A DNA stretch of 64,000 nt from Mycobacterium sp. 155 (GTDB lineage Bacteria > Actinomycetota > Actinomycetes > Mycobacteriales > Mycobacteriaceae), in contig NZ_KB892705.1 of assembly GCF_000373905.1 (NCBI RefSeq), positions 1,550,001-1,614,000 of the forward strand, in the 5' to 3' direction. Position numbers and translations under genes: made by a program. This document shows, in pieces, positions 31,692 through 40,504 of the stretch. A model generated the notes under the pieces. The model was not told the origin of the DNA. It made no database searches and saw only the letters and a program-made list of their open reading frames with translations. How positions within the stretch are numbered: position 1 is the first letter of the stretch; each line of letters opens with the position of its first letter.

Positions 31692-32729
31692 CTACGGCAT
31701 GAAGCGGGCGATTTGCGGCGGCTGCAGCGCGCGTACCGCGCGCGCCTGTCGGATACCTAGGGCGCCCCCGGTCGCGGTGAGCAGAACAATCCCGGCAAGC
31801 CCAGGCAGTACCGCGAACAGCAGGCCCGGTGTGTTGGCCACACGCAGGTAGTTGGGGTAGCCGGCACGGAACGTCTCAGGAACTGCGCCGATCACCGGCG
31901 TGGCCGGCTGCAAAGCCTGCACAGTGGGCACGGTGGCCTGCGGCGCGCTCGGTATAGCCGGTGACGCAGCGGGCACCCCACCACCTGCCGCGGCCGGCGG
32001 AACGACGACCGACAGGGACGGAAGCTCGACTGGGGCCGGCGGAACGACCACCGGGACCGACGGAACGACCACGGGGATCGACGGCGTAGCCAGCACCGGA
32101 GACTGCGCCTCGGATCCCGCTTCGGCAGGTACCGACAGTGTCCCGGGCAGCTGGGGGCGGACCACGATCTGGAGACTGCTCGGGGCGGTTGGCACGGGTG
32201 CGAGGCTCGGCGACCGGCCGATGCGCCCGCTCATGGTGGCTCCGCCGCCGATCGAAGAGATGTTTGACCGGATCTGCGGAACGCTCACCTGCCCCTCGGA
32301 AGCGGCGACCGACGTTTCCGAGGGGCCCACTCCCGTGCTCAAGGTCGAGGTTGTGTTCGCTGACTGCATCGACCGACTTGCGCCGACTCTGTCGGCACCG
32401 ACAGACTTCTGACTAGCGGATTCACCGCTCACACTCGTCTTCTGCTTGACGGTAAGGCCAGATCTTCCGGTCTTCTGGTTGTCACCTTGGCCGAGCCGGC
32501 CAGTTGTCGTTGCGCCACCGTTCTGCCTACCGTCCGTGCCGGCACGGCGGTGTGAACCCTTTTTGTTGTCCTTGTTGTGACCGGGGATGCGGAGCACGTC
32601 GGCGCCGGGACCGAACAGATCAGCGTGCGCGACCGGAGTGCCGGAGACCCCGGGCCCACCGACCATGGCGCCGCAGGCAATTGCCGCACCGATCGCGGTG
32701 TTCCGTACCCATACCCGGTCCACGTTCAC
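31692..32729 (-). CDS. Low-complexity exported protein with C-terminal membrane anchor
   Basis: This encodes 345 aa from ATG 32729. The N-terminal signal (VRNTAIGAAIACGAMVGGPG) ends near AHADLFG. A polar Ser/Thr/Gly/Lys region (about 40-150) is followed by a Val/Pro repeat region, where PVVVPSVPVVVPPAPVELP-type blocks run from about 215 to 250. A single hydrophobic helix (LLFAVLPGLAGIVLLTATGGALG) near the C-terminus is followed by a basic tail, RQARAVRALQPP. This suggests a protein spanning the periplasm and held in the membrane. No enzyme domain is seen. Upstream and downstream gaps (32730-32940; 31430-31691) show no gene. Confidence 0.68.
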   Translation of the reverse strand: MNVDRVWVRNTAIGAAIACGAMVGGPGVSGTPVAHADLFGPGADVLRIPGHNKDNKKGSHRRAGTDGRQNGGATTTGRLGQGDNQKTGRSGLTVKQKTSVSGESASQKSVGADRVGASRSMQSANTTSTLSTGVGPSETSVAASEGQVSVPQIRSNISSIGGGATMSGRIGRSPSLAPVPTAPSSLQIVVRPQLPGTLSVPAEAGSEAQSPVLATPSIPVVVPSVPVVVPPAPVELPSLSVVVPPAAAGGGVPAASPAIPSAPQATVPTVQALQPATPVIGAVPETFRAGYPNYLRVANTPGLLFAVLPGLAGIVLLTATGGALGIRQARAVRALQPPQIARFMP

Positions 32730-32940
32730 ATTCCCTCAGAGGTCCACGACACTGGCGCCGCACTCGCTGGACGATGCCCCATTCTGACACATGAACATCA
32801 CAAAAGAGTTTGCTGACGCTGGATCGGACCGTCGTCGCGCCGGAACAACCGCAGCAACCGGGCTCACGACGGCGTCGCCGGCGTGAGACGCTGTGCGAAT
32901 GTCGACCGACTGACCGGTCGGCGACGATACGCTCTCAATC

Positions 32941-34224
32941 GTGGCAGTCAGCGAGTTTCGACGCTCGATATGCATGCCCGAGCTGGCGTTGAACGGTCAG
33001 CTGCCCGCGCGGACCGCGCACTACGCGGAGAGCCTGTCCAGTCGGTTGCGGGTGCTGACCATCGCAACGTGGATCGCCGCTTCGGTATCCGGCTTTTTCG
33101 GCCTGTTCCAGCTAATTGTCGGTGGGGCCATCTGGCGAGTCGGGTTTCTCAACCTCGGGTTCGCAGCCCTGTTCGTGGTGGTACCGCTGCTGTACCGATT
33201 TGGTGAGCTCGTCGCACCGTTGACCTTCTTCATCATCGCCTACGTCTCGGTGTCGTTGATGTGTTATCAGGTGGGCACGGGGTCCGGCCTACAGCTCTAT
33301 TTCCTGGTGTCGGCCTCGTTGGTGGTGCTGGTGCTGGGTATTGAGCGCATCGGCCTCGCTGCCGTGCTCGTCGGGCTGGGCGTCATCGCATCGATCGCGC
33401 TGGCATTCTTGGCCCCGGTCGACCGTGGCCTCGGCCCGTCGTGGACGTTGCGCTTCGGCTTCGTGGTTACGGCGATTTCGTCGACCGTCATGGTCTTCGC
33501 CACGGTGTGGTTGGTGTTGCGCGAGAATGCCCGCGCCGAAGCGGCTATGGAAGCCGAATACCAGCGCTCCGAGCAACTGTTGGCCAACATCCTGCCGGCC
33601 ACCGTCGCCGCCCGCCTCAAGGATCCGGCCCGCACGATCATCGCCGACAAATACGACGATGCGTCCATCCTGTTCGCCGACATCGCCGGCTACACCAGCC
33701 GCGCCAGCGACACTTCGCCTGCCGACCTGGTGCGCTTCCTCGACCGGCTCTACACCGACCTCGATGCGTTGGTGGACAAGCACGATCTGGAGAAGGTGAA
33801 GACCAGCGGCGACTCATACATGGTGGTCTCCGGTGTGCCCAACCCAAGGACCGACCACGTCGAGGCGTTGGCGTGCTTTGCGCTCGACATGGCCGACGCC
33901 GTCGCCGATCTCAAGGATCCGCAGGGCCGGGCCGTACCACTGCGTATCGGATTGGCGGCCGGCCCCGTCGTGGCCGGTGTGGTCGGTGCCCGCAAATTCT
34001 TCTACGACGTGTGGGGCGATGCCGTCAACATCGCATCTCGGATGGAGACCACCGACGTCGAAGGGCGAATTCAGGTGCCGCAGAACGTCTATGAGCGCAT
34101 CAGCGACCGCTTCGTGCTCGAGGAACGCGGAGAGGTCGACATCAAGGGCAAGGGCGTAATGCGGACCTGGTACCTGGTCGGCCGCCGCGACGACGATGTG
34201 CGTGCGGCGGTCGAGACCAGCTAG
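32941..34224 (+). CDS. cya: Class III adenylyl cyclase with six-helix membrane domain (Rv1625c ortholog)
   Basis: This encodes 427 aa from GTG 32941. Six membrane helices (about 38-195) are followed by a linker helix and a catalytic domain (about 235-410). Metal-binding Asp residues occur in ILFADIAGYTSRAS and KTSGDSYMVVSG. The adenine-specifying Lys is in LEKVKTSGDS and Asp in FFYDVWGDAVNIASRMET, the latter also providing the Asn and Arg that stabilise the transition state. All required residues are present in one chain, so it should work as a homodimer, like half a mammalian cyclase. In M. tuberculosis the ortholog adjoins pdtaR; here an envelope cassette separates them. Confidence 0.95.
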   Translation: MAVSEFRRSICMPELALNGQLPARTAHYAESLSSRLRVLTIATWIAASVSGFFGLFQLIVGGAIWRVGFLNLGFAALFVVVPLLYRFGELVAPLTFFIIAYVSVSLMCYQVGTGSGLQLYFLVSASLVVLVLGIERIGLAAVLVGLGVIASIALAFLAPVDRGLGPSWTLRFGFVVTAISSTVMVFATVWLVLRENARAEAAMEAEYQRSEQLLANILPATVAARLKDPARTIIADKYDDASILFADIAGYTSRASDTSPADLVRFLDRLYTDLDALVDKHDLEKVKTSGDSYMVVSGVPNPRTDHVEALACFALDMADAVADLKDPQGRAVPLRIGLAAGPVVAGVVGARKFFYDVWGDAVNIASRMETTDVEGRIQVPQNVYERISDRFVLEERGEVDIKGKGVMRTWYLVGRRDDDVRAAVETS

Positions 34225-34270
34225 TCCTTGCCGTCGTGCACCCCACGCAGGGTGTTCACTACGGCGGGGA

Positions 34271-36079
34271 TCACATCTGCGATTCGGTGAGCTGCTCATC
34301 GTTCTTGTCCTGCTGGCTCAGCAGCCGGGCGTATCCGGCGCCCATTCCCAGGAGCGTCAGCCCTACGACGATGAACACCGCAACCCGGAAGATACCGTCG
34401 AGGGTGCCCAGGTCGAATAGGAAAAGCTTGGCCATCGCTGCAGCCACCAGCGCGAGTCCGCCACCGATGGGCAGTGATCGCTGCAGCCTCGGTCGGCTCG
34501 CGGCGTAGTGGAACAAACCGGCTGCCAACACGATCCAGCAGATGGTCGCCGCCATGTGCCCACCGAAGAACCCGGCACCGGTCCCGCCGACGAGCACCCC
34601 GACTGTCACGGTGAAGGTCGTCACCGCGTAGCCGATCACCGCCGCCGCGACCACCCACAGCAATCGAATCGAGTCGTCGTGTACCGGTCTGCCAACTCTC
34701 CACGACCACACGATCGTCACTGCGGCGGCGATCGCCAGGATGCTCGACGTCAACACCGACGCCGCGACACCCCCACTGAGTTCGGTTGCGTGCATGAGGG
34801 TTTCCGGTGGCGCGTAGCTCAGGAAGTACAGGCCACCGACCACCGCGAACCCGACCGCCGCCCACCTTCCGATGTCACTGCGCGGGGCGGTGATCGCAAC
34901 CGCGACCGCCATCGCCAGTAGTACCGGACCGGCTACCGTGCCCTCGAAGGCCACGGTGACCGCGATCAGGGCCGCGACTGCCGAGAGCACCGACCACACC
35001 TGTCGCACCACAGCCGTGACGCCGGGCACCTGATTACCTATCGCGGCGATTCCGACCAGGGCTGCGGCCAGCACCCCGATCATCAGAGCGGCCACCGCCC
35101 GATCCACCGCGGCCGAAACACACAGCAGCGGGATGGTTCCCGCGGCCGTCGTGAGCGCCATCCCAGCCTTGTTGGCAGTCCAGCGCAACAACAGCACCCC
35201 CGAGGCAACGGCCAGCACCGCACCTATCGCGCAGGCCAACGCCAACCGCAGATCGTTGTGGTCGCCGAACGTCGCCCCCATCAACGCAACCAGAAGCGGC
35301 ACCGTGCCCGCAGTAATCCGTGCGACGTGCAATGTCATCCAGTCGCGCCCCCACTGCACGGGCAGTGTGGCCGCCGACAACGCCAGCATGAATCCGATCA
35401 GAAGCAGCGTGACACCGTCGGTGACGACCGGTGCCAACACGATCAATGGCACCAGAACCAGAAGGCCCAGATGCTCGGAGTCCCACATGCGGGCCAACGT
35501 CAGCCCGGCACCGCCGATGACCGCGGCGATGGTCAGCCCCACGGGGGCCGAGACCCAGTGGTAGATCGCCGTCACGGCGATCACATCTATGTAGGCCGCG
35601 GCGATCCCGGTCGCGGCCAGTGCGATCGCGCCTATGCGCCCACCGGGCCGCGCCTGCTGCCACCAGGCCACCGCGATCAGTGCCACCGCCAGCACCGCGC
35701 CCGCTGCGACGCGGAATCCGGGCCGCAGAATGCCCGCCTGCGCGGCCAGTACCACGAGCAGCACGACACCGACAAGGGTGACGGCCACACCGGCGACAGC
35801 CAGGACCTTGCCGATCCAGCCTTCGGGGCGTTCGCGACGCGGAGGCGGAGCTGCGACCGGGGGCGGAGCGGGTACGGCCACCGGGGGTGCGACAGCGACG
35901 GGCGCTGCGACCTGTGGAGCCGCAGGGTAGGGGCCGGCAGCCCAGTGTGGAGCGACAGGTTGGTAGGCCAGCAGGCGGTCCAGCTGCGCCAGGTCCGCCG
36001 ACACCCGGCCCGTGTAGGCGTTGATCGCAGAGATGTCCGCAGCCAACCGGGAGATGAGGGCACGATGCGGTTCGGTCAT
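34271..36079 (-). CDS. DUF2339 polytopic membrane protein
   Basis: This encodes 602 aa from ATG 36079. An N-terminal soluble helix (MTEPHRALISRLAADISAIN) leads to a Pro/Ala/Val-rich stretch (about 45-85) and the conserved WIGKVLAVAGVAVTLVGVVLL entry into the membrane. More than 15 hydrophobic segments follow to the end. The pattern matches DUF2339 proteins, which are large, widespread and uncharacterised. The gene starts 45 bp after the response-regulator stop on the same strand and may be the distal member of the same operon. It is convergent with cya. Confidence 0.85.
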   Translation of the reverse strand: MTEPHRALISRLAADISAINAYTGRVSADLAQLDRLLAYQPVAPHWAAGPYPAAPQVAAPVAVAPPVAVPAPPPVAAPPPRRERPEGWIGKVLAVAGVAVTLVGVVLLVVLAAQAGILRPGFRVAAGAVLAVALIAVAWWQQARPGGRIGAIALAATGIAAAYIDVIAVTAIYHWVSAPVGLTIAAVIGGAGLTLARMWDSEHLGLLVLVPLIVLAPVVTDGVTLLLIGFMLALSAATLPVQWGRDWMTLHVARITAGTVPLLVALMGATFGDHNDLRLALACAIGAVLAVASGVLLLRWTANKAGMALTTAAGTIPLLCVSAAVDRAVAALMIGVLAAALVGIAAIGNQVPGVTAVVRQVWSVLSAVAALIAVTVAFEGTVAGPVLLAMAVAVAITAPRSDIGRWAAVGFAVVGGLYFLSYAPPETLMHATELSGGVAASVLTSSILAIAAAVTIVWSWRVGRPVHDDSIRLLWVVAAAVIGYAVTTFTVTVGVLVGGTGAGFFGGHMAATICWIVLAAGLFHYAASRPRLQRSLPIGGGLALVAAAMAKLFLFDLGTLDGIFRVAVFIVVGLTLLGMGAGYARLLSQQDKNDEQLTESQM

Positions 36080-36124
36080 GCCTGTGATCGTCGCAGCAAA
36101 CCCAGACCGTCCGGATGAGTAGGA

Positions 36125-36781
36125 CTACTCGTCGAGCCCGTGCTCAATCGCGTACCGGGCCAGTTCGACCCGGTTGGCCACCTGCAATTTACGGAACGTC
36201 GCCTGGACGTGGTTCTCGACGGTCCGGTGGCTCAGCGACAGCCGCGTGGCAATCTGCTTGGCGGTCAACCCTTTTGCCACAAAGCGCAGCACCTCGGTCT
36301 CGCGTTCGGTGAGACTCGGTGTGGCCGCGTCCCGGTCCGGCCGCGCTGCCATGCGCCGATACTCCCCCAGCACCAGACCGGCCAGACCAGGTGTGAACAC
36401 GGCCCGCCCCTGCGCGGTCGCCCGAACAGCTTCGCCCAGTTCGGCTTTCGATGCGCTCTTCACCAGGTAACCGGTGGCTCCCGCCTTCACCGCCTCAAGC
36501 ACGTCGTCGCGCTCGTCGGACGCCGACAACACCAAGACCTTGGTATCCGGGGATACCGCCAACACTTCCGCGGTGGCCTGCGCGCCGGTGCCGTCAGTCA
36601 ACCGCATGTCCATCACCACCACGTCGGGGCGGACAACTGCGGCGCGGCGCCGGGCCGCGGCGACCCCGTCGGCCGTCGCGACCACCTCGAAGCCGTCGTC
36701 GGCAAGATCACGGGCCACCGCATCCCGCCAGATCGGGTGGTCGTCCACCACCATCACCTTCGGTACAGACTCAACCATCAC
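36125..36781 (-). CDS. NarL/LuxR-family response regulator
   Basis: This encodes 218 aa; start at ATG 36781 or 36778, both overlapping the sensor gene. The receiver domain (about 5-125) has VVDDHPIWRDAV, phospho-acceptor Asp in VVVMDMRLTDGTGAQ, LVLSASDERDD and Lys in GYLVKSASKAEL. The LuxR helix-turn-helix (about 150-212) has PSLTERETEVLRFVAKGLTAKQIATRLSLSHRTVENHVQATFRKL. It is the partner of the MacS-type kinase encoded immediately upstream with an 11-bp overlap. Targets are unknown. The upstream transporter and sulfurtransferase genes are obvious candidates. Confidence 0.92.
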   Translation of the reverse strand: MMVESVPKVMVVDDHPIWRDAVARDLADDGFEVVATADGVAAARRRAAVVRPDVVVMDMRLTDGTGAQATAEVLAVSPDTKVLVLSASDERDDVLEAVKAGATGYLVKSASKAELGEAVRATAQGRAVFTPGLAGLVLGEYRRMAARPDRDAATPSLTERETEVLRFVAKGLTAKQIATRLSLSHRTVENHVQATFRKLQVANRVELARYAIEHGLDE

Positions 36782-37952
36782 CGTCCCCCTCCTTGCGCGG
36801 CACCGTCAGTTCCCATTCCGTGCCGGCGCCCGCTGCAGTGGTCAACTGGGCCGTGCCACCCAGCCAATCCATCCGCCCCACAATCGATTTCGATATACCC
36901 AAGCGACCCTGCCGGACTGCCTCGGCCAGCCGGCCACCGGCGATGCCCACGCCGTCATCGCGGATACTGACCGTCACGGTCTCCCCCAGATCCTCGACGA
37001 GGACGAACGCCCGGGCGTTCGGCCCGGCGTGGGCGGCTACATTGTCGAGAGCATTGCCGGCCGCCGCGAACAATTCCCGGGCCACCGCATCTTCGAGCAG
37101 CACGGGCTGCGCAGGCAGACTGACCGAAACCCAATCGCTGGCCCGGCTGCGCAGCAGTGCACCGATATCGGTCAGTGTTCCCACGGCAACTTCGGTATCG
37201 GGCGCACTGACCAGCCGGCGCAGCGCCCGCTCTTGCTCCCCGGCAAGCTCTGCGAGCGCCGCGGTCTCACCACCGATTTCACGGCCCCGCCTGGACACCA
37301 GCGCCAACACCTGGATGGCCCCGTCGTGCACCCGGCGAGACAGCCGTTCCCGCTCCTCCAGGGCCGCGGCCATTCGGACCGCCCGCTCGAGTTCGGCGTG
37401 GGCACGCCGGGCGGTCTGAGCCGCCATGCCGACCGCGAACCCAACCGCCACCTCGATGACGATCGTGGCGTTGCGACCGAGGTTAGGGCTCACATACCCC
37501 TTCAATGTCGCTGCAGCCGCCACCACCGCCAGTCCGGTCGCCATGCCGCCAACCGGGCCAAACTGAAGAGCCGCCGAGATGGTGGCGTTCGTCGCCCACA
37601 GTGTGGTCGGCCACGATTGGTTGTCGGCCGCCCAGTGATCGGACGCGACAACCTCCGTCGACAACATCAGGGCCAGCACGATCACGATTTCGGTGATCAC
37701 CCAGGCCGGCCGGCGACCAAACCCTTTTAGATAGGCGACTGCGCACGCGATACTCCAGAGCAGCAGCACAGCAAATAACAGCCAGGCCAGAATCGGCCGG
37801 CTCAGATCGTCGTTGATCGCGATCTGGAAGCCAGATGCGTAAATGCAGCTCAGCAGCCGGAAGCCCTGCGCCGCCCGCCACAGCGGGGTGACCGGATCCG
37901 AACGGCGCTGCACCTGCTCAGCATAAGGTCGGCGGCGCGACCGGTGTGGCAC
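36771..37952 (-). CDS. MacS-family sensor histidine kinase (DUF5931 input domain)
   Basis: This encodes 393 aa from GTG 37952 (VPHRSRRRPYAEQ). The frame is open to 38087 inside the sulfurtransferase gene, which is less likely. Input domain with about five membrane helices (55-205), beginning PVTPLWRAAQGFRLLSCIYASGF as in actinobacterial DUF5931 sensors. HisKA_3-like segment LEERERLSRRVHDGAIQVLALVSRRG has the phosphorylatable His in RVHDG. ATPase domain has N-box AAAGNALDNVAAHAG, G1 box IRDDGVGIAGG and G2 GRLGISKSIVGR. It senses an unknown membrane signal and phosphorylates the downstream LuxR regulator. It starts 13 bp after the sulfurtransferase stop. Confidence 0.9.
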   Translation of the reverse strand: MPHRSRRRPYAEQVQRRSDPVTPLWRAAQGFRLLSCIYASGFQIAINDDLSRPILAWLLFAVLLLWSIACAVAYLKGFGRRPAWVITEIVIVLALMLSTEVVASDHWAADNQSWPTTLWATNATISAALQFGPVGGMATGLAVVAAAATLKGYVSPNLGRNATIVIEVAVGFAVGMAAQTARRAHAELERAVRMAAALEERERLSRRVHDGAIQVLALVSRRGREIGGETAALAELAGEQERALRRLVSAPDTEVAVGTLTDIGALLRSRASDWVSVSLPAQPVLLEDAVARELFAAAGNALDNVAAHAGPNARAFVLVEDLGETVTVSIRDDGVGIAGGRLAEAVRQGRLGISKSIVGRMDWLGGTAQLTTAAGAGTEWELTVPRKEGDGDG

Positions 37953-37965
37953 CAGCTCAGCGCGA

Positions 37966-38820
37966 CTAGGGTCCGACCGCGACCGGACGAGTGGGATCGC
38001 TGACCCACTCTGACCACGATCCGGGGAACAGTGCAGCATCCACGCCGGCAGCCGCGAGCGCCGCGACTGTGACAGCTGCGGTGACACCCGAGCCGCAATA
38101 GGCGCCGATCTCGGTGATGTCGATCAGCCCTTGTTCAGTGAGCAACTCGCGGAGCTCGGAATGCGGCAGCACGGTGCCGTCGGCCGCGAGGACCCGGGTG
38201 CTGGGCAGATTCACCGCACCCGGGATGTGGCCGGCAGCCGCATCCATCGGTTCGACGTCGCCGCGGAACCGCTCCGGCGCACGGGCGTCGAGCAACACAC
38301 CAGCATGGGCTCCCGCCTCGTCGGCGGTGATCGTGCGACGGCCTCCGTGGTACAGGTCATCGTGGGTGACGACGACATCGCCCGGCACGGGCTCGACCGG
38401 TCGGGTCTGCAAGGCGCCACCTGCGGCAGTCCACGCTGCAAGTCCGCCATCGAGGATGCGGACGTCGGCGATGCCGGCTGCGGTCAGCACCCACCAGGCC
38501 CGGCCGGACCCAGCCCGGTTCCAGTCGTCGTAAACCACGACGGGCACCCCGGTGCGCAGGCCCCAGCGGCGTGCTGAGGCCTCGAGGTTGCGGCCGGAAG
38601 GCAATGGATGGCGCCCCTTTCCGACGACACCGTGGTCGGTCAGCTCGTCATCGAGGGACACGTACACCGCGCTTGGCACGTGGCCGGCCAGATACGCGGC
38701 AGTGCCGTCGGGCTCAGGCAGTGTCCACCGCACGTCCAGGACCGTGACGGGATCCCCGGACTCGATGAGTCGTCGCAGTTCGGCGGCGGTGACGAAAACG
38801 TCTGTTCGTACTGCGCTCAC
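37966..38820 (-). CDS. sseA: Thiosulfate/3-mercaptopyruvate sulfurtransferase (two rhodanese domains)
   Basis: This encodes 284 aa from GTG 38820. The N-terminal rhodanese domain (about 8-135) includes LDVRWTLPEPDGTAAYLAGHVPSAVYVSLDDEL and VVVYDDWNRAGSGRAWWVL (inactive, Asp in place of Cys). The C-terminal domain (about 150-275) has LLDARAPERFRGDVEPMDAAAGHIPGAVNLP and the active loop AYCGSGVTA with catalytic Cys. C-G-S-G-V-T-A favours 3-mercaptopyruvate as sulfur donor. The enzyme transfers sulfane sulfur to a thiol or cyanide. It sits 10 bp downstream of an amino-acid ABC transporter and upstream of a two-component system. Confidence 0.92.
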   Translation of the reverse strand: MSAVRTDVFVTAAELRRLIESGDPVTVLDVRWTLPEPDGTAAYLAGHVPSAVYVSLDDELTDHGVVGKGRHPLPSGRNLEASARRWGLRTGVPVVVYDDWNRAGSGRAWWVLTAAGIADVRILDGGLAAWTAAGGALQTRPVEPVPGDVVVTHDDLYHGGRRTITADEAGAHAGVLLDARAPERFRGDVEPMDAAAGHIPGAVNLPSTRVLAADGTVLPHSELRELLTEQGLIDITEIGAYCGSGVTAAVTVAALAAAGVDAALFPGSWSEWVSDPTRPVAVGP

Positions 38821-38830
38821 CGCATCGAAG

Positions 38831-39595
38831 CTACATCACCTTCGATAAAAACGCTTTCGTGCGTTCATGTTTCGGGTTGGCCATCACCTCGCGGGGATTA
38901 CCGCTCTCGACGATGACGCCACCGTCCATGAACACCAGCTTGTCGGCGACCTCACGGGCGAAGCCCATCTCATGGGTCACGACCACCATGGTCATCCCCT
39001 CGCTGGCGAGGTTCTTCATCACCGCCAGCACCTCTCCGACGAGCTCGGGATCCAACGCCGAGGTCGGCTCGTCGAAAAGCATCAGCTTGGGACTCATCGC
39101 CAAGGCGCGCGCGATGGCCACGCGCTGCTGCTGACCACCGGATAACTGCGCAGGGTATGCGTCGGCTTTCGCGGACAACCCGACCTGCCCCAGCAGATCC
39201 TTGGCCCGCGCCACCGCCTGATCTTTCTTGACCTTCTTGACGTGGATGGGCGCCTCGATGATGTTCCCCAGCACCGTCCGATGCGGGAACAGATTGAAGT
39301 GCTGGAACACCATGCCGACCTCGCGGCGCTGTTTGGCGGCTTCTTTGGGGCGCAGCTCGTGCAGCTTTCCACCGCGCTCCCGGTAACCCACCAGCTCACC
39401 GTCGATGTACAGACGACCCGCGTTCACCTGCTCCAGGTGGTTGATGCACCGCAGGAACGTCGACTTTCCCGAACCCGAAGGCCCGACCATGCAGAGCACC
39501 TCGCCGTGGCCGATATCGAGTGTCACGCCCTTGAGAACGTCCAGCGCACCGAAGCTCTTACACACACTCTGGGCGCGGACCATGGGTTCAGTCAT
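38831..39595 (-). CDS. Polar amino-acid ABC transporter ATPase (GlnQ/TcyC-like)
   Basis: This encodes 254 aa from ATG 39595, overlapping the permease stop by 4 bp. Walker A is [15 protein letters not shown] (about 36-50), followed by Q-loop region [23 protein letters not shown], signature [15 protein letters not shown], Walker [17 protein letters not shown] and H-loop [13 protein letters not shown]. This is the PAAT family used for Gln, Glu, cystine, His or Arg. Substrate cannot be read from the ATPase. All catalytic motifs are intact. Confidence 0.94.
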   Translation of the reverse strand: MTEPMVRAQSVCKSFGALDVLKGVTLDIGHGEVLCMVGPSGSGKSTFLRCINHLEQVNAGRLYIDGELVGYRERGGKLHELRPKEAAKQRREVGMVFQHFNLFPHRTVLGNIIEAPIHVKKVKKDQAVARAKDLLGQVGLSAKADAYPAQLSGGQQQRVAIARALAMSPKLMLFDEPTSALDPELVGEVLAVMKNLASEGMTMVVVTHEMGFAREVADKLVFMDGGVIVESGNPREVMANPKHERTKAFLSKVM

Positions 39596-40497
39596 GGATG
39601 TGGCTCTCCCATCTGTGCCTTGGCCAGTGTCTCGAGCTGTTTCGTCGTCAACTTCCGGGATGCGCCCCTGGCGTAGTGACGCTCCAGATAGAACTGGCCG
39701 ACCATCAGCACACTCGTGACCGCCAGATACCAGGTGGACGCCACCAGCAGCAGCGGAATCGGCTGAAACAGCGCGACGCCGATGTCTTTCGACCGACCGT
39801 ACAACTCGAAGCTGTACGGGACTGCGGTGACCAGCGAGGTGGTCTTGAGCATGCTGATGAACTCGTTACCGGTCGGCGGGATGATGACCCGCATCGCCTG
39901 TGGCAGAACAATTCGGTGCATCGTCATCCACCACGACATGCCGAGGGCAGTCGATGCCTCGGACTGCCCCTCCGGCACCGAACTGATGCCGGCCCGGATG
40001 ATCTCGGCCATGTAAGCCGCCTCGTTGAGACCCAGTCCCAGGATCGCCAGCATGAAGAAATTCGGTTCGCTGAGACTGAATTTGAAGAGGGTCGGACCGA
40101 ACGGGACGCCGAGCTGAATGTTCTTGTAGATCACCGGGACCAAGCCCCAGAGCACCAACTGCACGTACACCGGTGTGCCGCGGAATATCCATAGATAAAG
40201 CCACGACACCGACTTGAGCACCGGGTTCGGCGACAGCCGCATCACCGCCAAGGCGACCCCGAGGACCAGTGCGAGCACCATGGAGAAGATCGTCAGCTGC
40301 AGGGTGTTCCAGGCGGCCTGCGAAATCCGTTGATCAAACAGGTATTTCCCGTACGTATCCCACCGGTAGGCCTCGTTCGTGGCCGCGCCGTAGACGAACA
40401 GCGCGAGACCGCAGATGATGAGGACGGCCGTGATCCACCGCCACGGATGTCTCAGCGGGACAGCATCGATGGCGGGTGGCGGCGACGCGTCGGCCAT
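39592..40497 (-). CDS. Polar amino-acid ABC transporter permease
   Basis: This encodes 301 aa from ATG 40497. A short cytosolic start is followed by about six membrane helices. The PAAT (HisMQ) signature is present: [108 protein letters not shown] (EAA loop), and [17 protein letters not shown]. It is a single permease gene, so it is probably a homodimer. It lies 7 bp downstream of the binding-protein stop. Confidence 0.94.
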   Translation of the reverse strand: MADASPPPAIDAVPLRHPWRWITAVLIICGLALFVYGAATNEAYRWDTYGKYLFDQRISQAAWNTLQLTIFSMVLALVLGVALAVMRLSPNPVLKSVSWLYLWIFRGTPVYVQLVLWGLVPVIYKNIQLGVPFGPTLFKFSLSEPNFFMLAILGLGLNEAAYMAEIIRAGISSVPEGQSEASTALGMSWWMTMHRIVLPQAMRVIIPPTGNEFISMLKTTSLVTAVPYSFELYGRSKDIGVALFQPIPLLLVASTWYLAVTSVLMVGQFYLERHYARGASRKLTTKQLETLAKAQMGEPHP

Positions 40498-40504
40498 CGC
40501 CGGC

